The notes beneath the pieces are model-generated. The model did not search any database. It was not told where the DNA came from and saw only the letters and a program-made list of their open reading frames with translations. From JBAZOY01 sp041648505 (GTDB taxonomy: Bacteria; Desulfobacterota; Syntrophia; Syntrophales; CG2-30-49-12), in NCBI GenBank assembly GCA_041648505.1, contig JBAZOY010000061.1, positions 1 through 14,049 on the forward strand: 14,049 nucleotides of DNA. The letters run 5' to 3'. The translations under genes were made by a program, and so were the position numbers. How positions within the stretch are numbered: the stretch's first letter is position 1; every line of letters begins with the position of its first letter. Shown here in pieces: positions 1 to 6,606 of this stretch.

Positions 1-3000
1 ATCGTCTTTTTTTTGAATATGGTTATGTAATTCATCTGAAAAATCCTTAGGTTTATTAACATCTGATTGGCGTTCCGTTTTTTGGGGACCTTCATCTTGT
101 TGATTTATATCGTTCTGATCATCTTCCTCATAATGCTGAGAAGCACGCCATTCATTTCTTAATTCTTGGGCACGGCGAATAACCCTCTCCTTTAGTTCTT
201 TCCCCAGATTGTCTTCATTGTTTTCCATAGATGTGTCATGAAGGTGCCGCGTTATCCCATATTGTTCCAGTCTGTCGTAAACAGGTTTCATTGCTTTTTC
301 TGGATTTCTGAAAAAATTAGTCCCCCTTATTCGAACAAAACGCCATCCGAGTCTCTCCAATACGGCCTGTCTGGCCATGTCCTTGTCACGATTAAAGAAT
401 GTGTGATAGCGGTCACCGTCGCATTCTACAGCGAGGCGCTTTTGTCCAACACCCTCCACCACCATATCAATTCGGTAAGAGCCGACCTTCCATTGCGGAT
501 GTACCCGATATCCTTCTCGGACAAGACGACGGAGGACTTCCTTTTCAAAGTCCGACTCTGCCTGCTTTTCATCTCTCTCCAAGGCTCGAATAGCTGAACC
601 CGGATCTTCGACATACTCAATAAGCCGACGGCGAAGATCTCCATCCTTGAGATCTCTTGCTGGATTTAGTGAGTGGATTACCCACATCTGATCTTTTGCA
701 CGGCTTGCTGCTACGTTAAAGCGTTGTTCATACATCGACTCTCTTCTTATTGACAAAGGTGTGCCGTTCGGATTCGGAGTATCTACCAATGTCAAAAATA
801 TCACATTACGTTCATCGCCCTGGAAGTGTGCTGCATTGCCACACAATACTCGCGCCTGTTCTCGAATCGCTGGGTTTAAGAACCTATGATTTCTCAATAT
901 CTCATCAATTTTAAAAGCCTGTTCGTCCCCAAGGAGAGTAATTACTCCAAAAGTTTTGCCTTGGTATTCCGGTTGTTCTAATGCCGAGACCACTAAGGAG
1001 GCCACTGTCCATGCCTCCTCCATATTAACTTTATTTTCACATACTCCACCTGAAACGCGATAAGAAATGACGCTAGGTTTTAATAAAACTGTCCCAGGAT
1101 CGCGAAGAGGTTGTATCTTTCCTTCATAGCATAGGTTATTGCTGAATTGAATAATCTCAGGGGCGCAACGAAAGTGCTCCAGAAGGCAAATATTTACCCT
1201 AGCAGACATCCGGGCAAGGTCATAAACCGAAGTTTTTCCGTCATAAAGTTCAGCATAGGGTATTCCTTGAAGCCACTCCTTAATAATCTTATCAACGAAT
1301 TCTAATTTCTGACCTATAGCCAAGGGACTTACTTGCTTCTCATCGCCGACAACTACGACCTTCTTGCCAAGATAGAAGGCGATGAGCCCCATCACGTCAC
1401 ATTGACTTGCCTCGTCTATTATAACGACGTCGAAGCGGGTATGCCGTGGATCAAAATTTTCAACGACTCGGGCTAAAGGCATAATCCAAACGGGCACGGC
1501 GCTCCGACTTTTGCTCATCGCATCCCTTGCCGCGCGTTTAAGTTGAGGAGCCCGGATGCCAGTTTTTGTTATCTTGCTGTTAAGAAGTAACCAGCCTTGA
1601 AGGGCCTGTTGCTCTGATAATCCGATTCGACCTGACTGATGAAACCATGCCCGTCGATTAACCAAGTCCGTAGTGACTATACGAAGCTCATCTTCGAGTT
1701 TTTCTATACTTTTTTGTAGTTCATAAAGAGAAACCTGTCCTCGCCGATCGAGTTCGTCGTTTAGCTGTCTCCACAGCCAAGCCTGGGCTACTTCTCCTGG
1801 AGTGGCGGAGTCCGCGTGGATACCCTGTCTGTGGCGAATGGCATCTGCCCAACCGGGCGCAAATGGTTCGAGTTTTGCCAGAAGGGCGCGACGCAGATCG
1901 TAATCGGCTTTAAGTCTCTGAAGTTCCTCCAAGTGTTGAAAACTCTCGCAGTAGGCGACAATGTCACGTTGCTCCAATGCCTCCTGAAAGGCAGTCGCCA
2001 CTGGCGTGGGCCGCTCATCGCACCATGACGTTCGGAAGTTTTTCTCAAGAGTACTAAGCGTTGAGTCAACTTCTGCCAATTTTGCCGCCGCTAGGCGGGA
2101 CGCAAGTATCGGCTGGAGAGCTCCCGTCACAGCCTCACGCAAACGGAGCAATTCTCCAAATGGAGAAAGGTTGGGTGGTTGTTCGGACAGAAACGACATA
2201 CACTGGAAGCCGGCTTCCGTCAGGGACCTCTCAATAGGTTCCCAAATATCATTGTACCAATTGAGACACTGGTGAATAATGGGTCGGAACTGTACATATG
2301 TGTTTTCAATATCTTCAGACAGATCCGTTGATAGAGGAGCGCCTAGTATCCCAAGCATACGATCCCATCGTCCACATAGTTCGCGTCGGGATGTGGTCAA
2401 ATTTATGAATTCTTTCAAAGCGAGAAAATGTTCTAGAGTTTTAAGCGTGCCGTCTGCAGTTGCGGCACTGCTAATCAGACGTTTCCATTTGGGGTGGCAT
2501 GCCAACTTAATTTTACTGAGACTTCCTGATTTCTTCAAATGCTGAATGATTTCATCGGTAATAGCTTGCTGCTCATCGAACGCCATATCATTATGAATAA
2601 CAGGCGCATGTCGGAATTGAGCTTCTTGGAAGACCGCTGCCTGTTTACAGACTTTATCCAGAAGTAATAATATGTTGTTCCATGGTTCAAGATTTTGTCC
2701 GCCTAGTCGCCCGGCTGATATTGCTGCAAGCCTCCAGGAGTCGTCATCAGTGATTATGGAAATTGCATCTCGAATCTTGCCATTCAGATTTTCGAGGTAA
2801 GATGAGGTTACCAAGTCCCCATTCCAGAGATCCCTGCGCTTTTCCCGATCTTCCGCTGAAAGTTGTTGCCATTCGATGACTAAGTGTTCATATTCCCCGG
2901 GAGATGGAATCACAGTAATTGTTGGAAGCGGCCCGGAGAGTTCTTTCTCATTGTCGGGCGAAAGAGCCCCATTGGTGCGATGTAGCGCTGAGACCTCGGA

Positions 3001-4659
3001 TGAGGTTAAAGAAAGGACTGCTCCAAGAGCAATTGGACCGGGTAACCAATCGTCAGACTCCTTTTTTTGGTTTACTATCCGGGCGGCTTCGCTAGGGGGA
3101 AAACTGACACCTCCTATCACAATGGGCGAATATTCATTCTCTCGTGCCTCTTGCAATCTGCGCCTGGTCTCCTTAAGATGATCTAAGATTTTCTTTCGTC
3201 TTCCATCTTGAATAACTGCATCCTTTTTCAATTCTTCACGATTCCGATCTTTCGTAATCTCTTTTATAGAAGTCTCTAGTTGACTATGCCCTTTCTTGTC
3301 GCTTTCGAGCACACTGACACATAGTCCTTGAAGTTCCGGAACAACATGATCATGCAATACGCTTAGAGCCTTGGTGGTATGGGAAGTTACGAGAACGGTT
3401 TTCCCTTCAGCTAAAGTGTGACCGATGAGGTTAGCAATTGTATGGGATTTCCCTGTACCGGGTGGTCCTTGGACCAATACAGAACTATGCCGGGCCAGGC
3501 GTTCAGCAATTTGAAATTGTTCAGAGTTCGATGGTTTACTAAACAATACTTCTTGCGGCTCAAAGTAGGATTGCCGAGTATCTTTCTCATTACCATTATT
3601 ATCTTCAGACGTATCAATACCTACTACTCTTATAAGTGAGTTTGGTAATTCTTTCCCGCTTTGTATATCTTTGATAATATTATCAATTGCAGCAGCAAAA
3701 CCCATTGTCCGGGAGCGGAGAAAAAAAACGGGGGCACGGGCTATCCTCGGGTGGTCTTCTTCTCCTTTCAATTCGGAGTAGCCGATATATTTCCCATGGA
3801 CGGAAAGGCGTATCGCTAGAGACCGCAAAATACTTGAACTGGCCTCACTTAGGGGATGGCATGGTTTTTCAGAGAGCTCTTTTTCGCATTGCCCGATTAA
3901 ACCATCGCCATCGCCCAAGGTTTGAAGGAGTGCAGAGTACAATTCAACTTCGTCCTCAGTCTCTGTTACCGTAAATTCTGCATTAGTCGTATTAAACTCC
4001 AGTTGAATCCGCTGAAGTAGGATGGGATGATGGATGCCGCCGTCTGGGCGTCGCCAGTTAAGTAAACCCTCACCAAGGACAAGCTCCACACGTTCAGCTT
4101 CGCGTCCAATTCTACTATAAAGTTCGTAGAAACGCTCGAATACCTTCATTGCCTCACGAGCGGGACGTTCATTTTCAGCCCATTCATCCCGCATTATTTT
4201 CCAAGATTGAAGTGCTTTAATTCTGTCAGGATCTGCTTCAAAGCGGATCAATTCAGTTTCGCCTTTTTCGTTTCTATTGTTTAGGGAATTGTTAACTGTG
4301 ACTTCTAAAAAGGGATTATCCCATCCGTCTCTTAGCCATGGTTCGAGTATGTTTGGGGGAGGTGGTGAAGAAGTTAATTTCGGTCGTCTAACCTGCAAGA
4401 GAAAGGTATCTTCTTTGACTACTTCTGTGGTGGTATCGGTTTCGTCCTCTTGTTCATTCTTAGTTGGCGATTCTGGAATACGGCCCCTGCGGATCGACGA
4501 GTGATCAGGTAAGTCTTTTAACCACAATCGCCAAGGCTGTTCTGATATCTGGCGCACTGCCGGGTTTCTGTGTTCATTTAGGGCTTTAAGAAATCTGAAT
4601 ACTTGGGTTATTCGAGTTCGAGCTCTGCCAATATTATCGGAATCCACGCCTAACGACAT
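1..4659 (-). CDS. Giant SF1 (DNA2/NAM7-like) helicase fused to a Vsr-like nuclease; 3' end outside window
   Basis: The frame is open without a stop from ATG 4659 to base 1, giving at least 1553 residues; the C-terminus lies beyond the window. GGAG at 4669-4672, 9 nt upstream, supports the start. Helicase motifs seen: Walker A GPPGTGKS (398-405), Walker B VVIIDEAS (1078-1085), motif III GDEKQ (1105-1109), EHFRC (1161-1165), QGDE (1280-1283) and motif VI R1313 with VAASRAK (1316-1322). About 670 mostly polar residues separate Walker A from Walker B, an unusually long insertion. Residues about 1365-1475 look like a Vsr/MTES_1575 (DUF559-like) PD-(D/E)xK nuclease: E1372, D1398, the VECDGD block (E1412, D1414) and H1419, then an R/G-W-R-F-V-R tail. 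After about 1480 the chain is acidic and hydrophilic. Such fusions occur among phage-defence proteins (DUF4011-helicase-Vsr, 'Hhe' type); I cannot assign DUF4011 here. Inference: ATP-driven nucleic-acid translocase that cleaves foreign DNA. Domain calls are firm, biological role moderate. Confidence 0.88.
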   Translation of the reverse strand, partial: MSLGVDSDNIGRARTRITQVFRFLKALNEHRNPAVRQISEQPWRLWLKDLPDHSSIRRGRIPESPTKNEQEDETDTTTEVVKEDTFLLQVRRPKLTSSPPPPNILEPWLRDGWDNPFLEVTVNNSLNNRNEKGETELIRFEADPDRIKALQSWKIMRDEWAENERPAREAMKVFERFYELYSRIGREAERVELVLGEGLLNWRRPDGGIHHPILLQRIQLEFNTTNAEFTVTETEDEVELYSALLQTLGDGDGLIGQCEKELSEKPCHPLSEASSSILRSLAIRLSVHGKYIGYSELKGEEDHPRIARAPVFFLRSRTMGFAAAIDNIIKDIQSGKELPNSLIRVVGIDTSEDNNGNEKDTRQSYFEPQEVLFSKPSNSEQFQIAERLARHSSVLVQGPPGTGKSHTIANLIGHTLAEGKTVLVTSHTTKALSVLHDHVVPELQGLCVSVLESDKKGHSQLETSIKEITKDRNREELKKDAVIQDGRRKKILDHLKETRRRLQEARENEYSPIVIGGVSFPPSEAARIVNQKKESDDWLPGPIALGAVLSLTSSEVSALHRTNGALSPDNEKELSGPLPTITVIPSPGEYEHLVIEWQQLSAEDREKRRDLWNGDLVTSSYLENLNGKIRDAISIITDDDSWRLAAISAGRLGGQNLEPWNNILLLLDKVCKQAAVFQEAQFRHAPVIHNDMAFDEQQAITDEIIQHLKKSGSLSKIKLACHPKWKRLISSAATADGTLKTLEHFLALKEFINLTTSRRELCGRWDRMLGILGAPLSTDLSEDIENTYVQFRPIIHQCLNWYNDIWEPIERSLTEAGFQCMSFLSEQPPNLSPFGELLRLREAVTGALQPILASRLAAAKLAEVDSTLSTLEKNFRTSWCDERPTPVATAFQEALEQRDIVAYCESFQHLEELQRLKADYDLRRALLAKLEPFAPGWADAIRHRQGIHADSATPGEVAQAWLWRQLNDELDRRGQVSLYELQKSIEKLEDELRIVTTDLVNRRAWFHQSGRIGLSEQQALQGWLLLNSKITKTGIRAPQLKRAARDAMSKSRSAVPVWIMPLARVVENFDPRHTRFDVVIIDEASQCDVMGLIAFYLGKKVVVVGDEKQVSPLAIGQKLEFVDKIIKEWLQGIPYAELYDGKTSVYDLARMSARVNICLLEHFRCAPEIIQFSNNLCYEGKIQPLRDPGTVLLKPSVISYRVSGGVCENKVNMEEAWTVASLVVSALEQPEYQGKTFGVITLLGDEQAFKIDEILRNHRFLNPAIREQARVLCGNAAHFQGDERNVIFLTLVDTPNPNGTPLSIRRESMYEQRFNVAASRAKDQMWVIHSLNPARDLKDGDLRRRLIEYVEDPGSAIRALERDEKQAESDFEKEVLRRLVREGYRVHPQWKVGSYRIDMVVEGVGQKRLAVECDGDRYHTFFNRDKDMARQAVLERLGWRFVRIRGTNFFRNPEKAMKPVYDRLEQYGITRHLHDTSMENNEDNLGKELKERVIRRAQELRNEWRASQHYEEDDQNDINQQDEGPQKTERQSDVNKPKDFSDELHNHIQKKDD

Positions 4660-4668
4660 GCTTTTAGT

Positions 4669-4714
4669 CTCCAGGAACACAAAACCTTATACAATGACAA
4701 GCTTCGATCTTCAA
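4669..4714 (-). promoter_or_regulatory. Candidate promoter and ribosome binding site of the helicase-nuclease gene
   Basis: On the minus strand, TTGAAG (4709-4714) and TATAAG (4686-4691) are separated by exactly 17 bases, matching 4/6 and 5/6 of the sigma70 consensus. Transcription would begin near 4680, leaving a leader of about 20 bases that contains GGAG (4669-4672) at good spacing to ATG 4659. This suggests the gene can be transcribed independently of the small gene upstream. Confidence 0.4.
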
Positions 4715-4745
4715 AAAATAATCTACCCATTATCCTTTAAATGAC

Positions 4746-4922
4746 TCACTTCTTGCGGTATACATTCAATCCAACCTTCTCCTCCCTGTCAGGAATGTTA
4801 ATATTTCCCTCAGTGGAAGCTATGATAATGGTCTTTCCAGAGGATGATGGCCCGAATTCTTTAGTGAGGTCTACTTTGATAATAAGGATACCTTTTTCCA
4901 CCGTCATTTCAACATTTTTCAT
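4746..4922 (-). CDS. Conserved small protein of unknown function (58 aa)
   Basis: The start ATG at 4920-4922 has GGGAGG (4931-4936) 8 bases upstream, a very good Shine-Dalgarno. The product begins MKNVEMTVEKGILIIKVDL and then has GPSSSGKT (24-31), TIIIASTEGN (31-40), a Pro-containing turn and a basic end GLNVYRKK. The alternation of hydrophobic and polar residues suggests a small beta-rich cytoplasmic fold; there is no signal peptide or membrane segment. I recall near-identical short proteins, with the same SGKTIIIAST core, scattered through bacteria and archaea without a known function; that is memory, not a search. GPSSSGKT fits the P-loop pattern GxxxxGK[ST], but 58 residues are too few for a P-loop NTPase domain. 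The stop is 86 bases before the helicase start on the same strand, so co-transcription is possible. Confidence 0.75.
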   Translation of the reverse strand: MKNVEMTVEKGILIIKVDLTKEFGPSSSGKTIIIASTEGNINIPDREEKVGLNVYRKK

Positions 4923-4990
4923 TGTACATACCTCCCAAAAAAGAGTAACTACCCATCTAAAATAAAATATAGATTAATTAATCAGCATAA

Positions 4991-5011
4991 ACCACTACCT
5001 CTGGTAGTGGT
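4991..5011. repeat. Left-end subterminal hairpin of the IS200-type element
   Basis: Nine-base stem ACCACTACC / GGTAGTGGT with a TCT loop. It differs from the right-end hairpin at two adjacent stem positions, and both changes are compensated on the opposite arm. The pattern fits a structure recognised by the transposase. Confidence 0.8.
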
Positions 5012-5049
5012 ACAATAAAAAGGTTATAAGCCGTTCGAGTTGGTATAAA

Positions 5050-5071
5050 GTACCTCCCTCCTGAAAGGTAC
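5050..5071 (+). promoter_or_regulatory. Small hairpin in the tnpA leader
   Basis: GTACCT (5050-5055) can pair with AGGTAC (5066-5071) around a 10-base loop, just upstream of the tnpA ribosome site (AAGGGA, 5078-5083). IS200 is known to limit transposase synthesis through leader RNA structure. Here the right arm overlaps the longer inverted repeat 5060-5074, so two mutually exclusive foldings are possible. Confidence 0.4.
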
Positions 5072-5074
5072 CAT
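5060..5074. repeat. Left copy of a 15-base perfect inverted repeat flanking tnpA
   Basis: CCTGAAAGGTACCAT at 5060-5074 is the exact reverse complement of 5547-5561. The copies lie between the end hairpins and the transposase, one in the leader and one just after the stop codon. Confidence 0.85.
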
Positions 5075-5092
5075 TCGAAGGGATGTAGATAA

Positions 5093-5532
5093 ATGAAAGA
5101 TCGATTTAGGAAGTTATCACACACGATTTACGAATGCAAATATCACATAGTGATGTGTCCGAAGTATCGGTACCGGATATTGACGGATGAAATAGCGGAG
5201 TATGCGAAGCAACAGTTGTATAGTTTGTGTCGGCAGAAGGAACAGGGGGATTGGAGTTGAATATTATGGATGATCATATTCACTTGGTGGTCTCCATTCC
5301 GCCGAAGTATTCGCTATCTGGGATAATGGGTTATTTGAAAGGGAAGTTGTTCATAAGGCTGTTCCAGAGGTATGAGCGATTAGGGAAGCGATTTTGGGGG
5401 CAGCACTTATGGACTCGTGGTTACTGTGTGGGCACTGTTGGTTTGGATGAGGATAAGATAAGGAAGTATGTAAAATGGCAGGAGAAAAAGGAAAAAGAGA
5501 TTGAACTGGTTCAGAAAGGCTTGTTCAATTAA
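5093..5532 (+). pseudogene. tnpA: IS200-type Y1 transposase, frameshifted
   Basis: Single-strand DNA transposase of the HUH/Y1 family. The first frame starts at ATG 5093 behind AAGGGA (5078-5083) and gives a typical N-terminus (YECKYHIVMCPKYR) but stops at TGA 5258-5260 after 55 residues. The rest lies in the next frame, running to TAA 5530-5532. The crossover falls near 5237-5252, around the AACAGGGGG run; my comparison with remembered homologues suggests a small deletion of 1+3n bases. Catalytic parts are intact in the second frame: the HUH pair in DDHIHLV (bases 5275-5283) and the nucleophile Tyr in RKYVKWQE (5467-5469). Combined length is about 146 residues, normal for IS200 TnpA. Programmed -1 slippage is possible, but the GGGGAT context is a poor slippery site, so decay is likelier. 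Confidence 0.85.
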
Positions 5533-5546
5533 GGATGATCGTGCCC

Positions 5547-5561
5547 ATGGTACCTTTCAGG
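5547..5561. repeat. Right copy of the 15-base inverted repeat flanking tnpA
   Basis: ATGGTACCTTTCAGG, exact reverse complement of 5060-5074. It begins 14 bases after the tnpA stop codon. Confidence 0.85.
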
Positions 5562-5572
5562 ACATTATACAA

Positions 5573-5593
5573 ACCACCGCCTCAGGCGGTGGT
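5573..5593. repeat. Right-end subterminal hairpin of the IS200-type element
   Basis: Nine-base stem ACCACCGCC / GGCGGTGGT with a TCA loop, the counterpart of 4991-5011. It may also act as a weak transcription stop for tnpA. Confidence 0.8.
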
Positions 5594-5704
5594 AGTTGAC
5601 TTGGCGGGGATTTCACAGCAAGGAACTGGGGACTGTAGGAATGTAATACTCTTTGAATCAAATTTGTGCCTTCGAATATATGAATTGATGTAGCATTATC
5701 CTCT

Positions 5705-5744
5705 TACAAAAAAAGGAGTTTACTCCATAGAGTAAACTCCTTTT
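5705..5744 (-). terminator. Intrinsic terminator of the tRNA-Gly/tRNA-Cys unit
   Basis: A 15-base perfect stem (5711-5725 with 5730-5744) closes a CATA loop. Read on the minus strand, the stem is followed by a run of seven T's (5704-5710 region), directly after the tRNA-Cys 3' end. On the plus strand it is followed by TTTT within the stem and then CCCTTTTT, so it may also work weakly in that direction. Confidence 0.8.
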
Positions 5745-5751
5745 CCCTTTT

Positions 5752-5827
5752 TGGAGGCGGCATCCGGACTTGAACCGGAGAATAACGGTTTTGCAGACCG
5801 CTGCCTTAGCCACTTGGCTATGCCGCC
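5752..5827 (-). tRNA. tRNA-Cys (anticodon GCA)
   Basis: Full cloverleaf on the minus strand: acceptor GGCGGCA pairs with TGCCGCC, the anticodon loop CTGCAAA gives GCA, and the T-arm contains GGTTCAAGTCC. The discriminator is U, the known identity base for cysteine tRNA, and the 3' CCA is encoded (5752-5754). It is the second gene of a two-tRNA unit, 11 bases downstream of tRNA-Gly. Confidence 0.96.
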
Positions 5828-5838
5828 TTAAATTATAG

Positions 5839-5910
5839 AGCGGGCGAACGGATTTGAACCGTCGACGTTCACCTTGGCAAGGTGACACTCTACCACTGAG
5901 TTACGCCCGC
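5839..5910 (-). tRNA. tRNA-Gly (anticodon GCC)
   Basis: Cloverleaf on the minus strand: acceptor GCGGGCG with CGCCCGC, anticodon stem TCACC/GGTGA with loop TTGCCAA giving GCC, and T-arm with GGTTCAAATCC. No CCA is encoded after the discriminator, unlike its tRNA-Cys partner, so the tail must be added by the CCA-adding enzyme. Confidence 0.96.
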
Positions 5911-5923
5911 ATACTACGTTACA

Positions 5924-5950
5924 ATTATAATAAAAAAACCTCTGTGTCAA
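5924..5950 (-). promoter_or_regulatory. Promoter of the tRNA-Gly/tRNA-Cys unit
   Basis: Perfect consensus hexamers on the minus strand: TTGACA (5945-5950) and TATAAT (5924-5929). The spacer is 15 bases, shorter than the usual 17. The -10 lies 13 bases before the mature tRNA-Gly 5' end, so the precursor leader would be very short. Strong hexamers fit a stable-RNA promoter. Confidence 0.7.
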
Positions 5951-6019
5951 TACAAAACTTAAGATGGCGGCTTTTTCAGCAGCCCTACCTATCGGATAAT
6001 CGGCACATTTCAATGTGTC

Positions 6020-6577
6020 CTATATGGTTTTGCCTCTGGAGAACTTTACGAAGTAATCAACGCCTGAATAGACAGTAAAAAACAGGGCGATATAGAGAAT
6101 TACGGTCCCTATAAGGTAGGCATTTAAACCAAGGAACGGATAATGACCTTGACCGGCAATGATGAGCGCCGATAAGGCAATTATCTGGCACAGGGTTTTT
6201 TGTTTGCCCCAGCGGCTGGCCTGAATTACAAGCCCCTCCGATACTGCAATACTTCTAATGCCATCAACGGCAATATCTCTGATGATTGTAATGGCTACAA
6301 GCCATGCTGGGACAGAGCCTAAGGGAATCATCAAAATCATGGCTGTATTGATGATAAGCTTATCGGCGATGGGATCCAGCAATTTCCCTATAGTAGTAAC
6401 AATCTTATATCTTCTTGCTATATAACCATCCAGCAGATCGGTGATAGCGGCTGCAATAAAGAGGAAGGCAATAATAAGGCTTCCTGTACGACCGGGGGAG
6501 AGGAGAAGAAAGAAAAGCACAGGCACTACCCCGATCCTCAAGATAGTGATGGTATTGGGAAGATTTAATGTTTTCAT
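6020..6577 (-). CDS. pgsA: CDP-diacylglycerol--glycerol-3-phosphate 3-phosphatidyltransferase
   Basis: Makes phosphatidylglycerol phosphate from CDP-diacylglycerol and glycerol 3-phosphate in the inner membrane, the committed step to phosphatidylglycerol and cardiolipin. The CDP-alcohol phosphotransferase signature is complete: D47-x2-DG (50-51)-x2-AR (54-55)-x8-G64-x3-D68-x3-D72. The remaining chain is hydrophobic, with several membrane helices. I place the start at ATG 6577, giving 185 aa and the classic N-terminus MKTLNLPNTITILRI. A longer frame from TTG 6631 would overlap the transaldolase gene and adds nothing conserved. No strong Shine-Dalgarno precedes 6577; the 29-base gap to the upstream gene suggests translational coupling or run-on transcription. 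It is the last protein gene of the minus-strand cluster. Confidence 0.93.
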   Translation of the reverse strand: MKTLNLPNTITILRIGVVPVLFFLLLSPGRTGSLIIAFLFIAAAITDLLDGYIARRYKIVTTIGKLLDPIADKLIINTAMILMIPLGSVPAWLVAITIIRDIAVDGIRSIAVSEGLVIQASRWGKQKTLCQIIALSALIIAGQGHYPFLGLNAYLIGTVILYIALFFTVYSGVDYFVKFSRGKTI

Positions 6578-6606
6578 GTAGTTGACTTTACAGGGGCCGC
6601 TGTTTA

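Larger units (their letters stand above)
4991..5593 (+). mobile_element. IS200/IS605-group insertion sequence (tnpA only), inactive-looking
   Basis: A single HUH/Y1 transposase gene is bracketed by two matched hairpins: ACCACTACC-TCT-GGTAGTGGT at 4991-5011 and ACCACCGCC-TCA-GGCGGTGGT at 5573-5593. IS200/IS605 elements carry such imperfect subterminal palindromes instead of terminal inverted repeats, and TnpA binds them as single strands. No target duplication is expected or seen. The true tips lie a few to about 20 bases outside the hairpins and cannot be fixed without an empty site. No tnpB follows, so this is the IS200 subtype. The transposase is frameshifted, so mobility would need a helper copy in trans. 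Confidence 0.85.

Noticed and set aside
238..4504. Several plus-strand open frames of 60-100 codons
   Set aside because: They lie inside the continuous minus-strand helicase-nuclease frame, which carries clear motifs; the plus-strand frames have no recognisable protein features.
4741..4965. Plus-strand frame of 74 codons
   Set aside because: It is antisense to the 58-residue gene on the minus strand, which has a far better ribosome site and a recognisable protein pattern.
5658..6078. Open frames crossing the tRNA genes on both strands
   Set aside because: They run through two well-formed tRNAs and a terminator and have no protein-like features.
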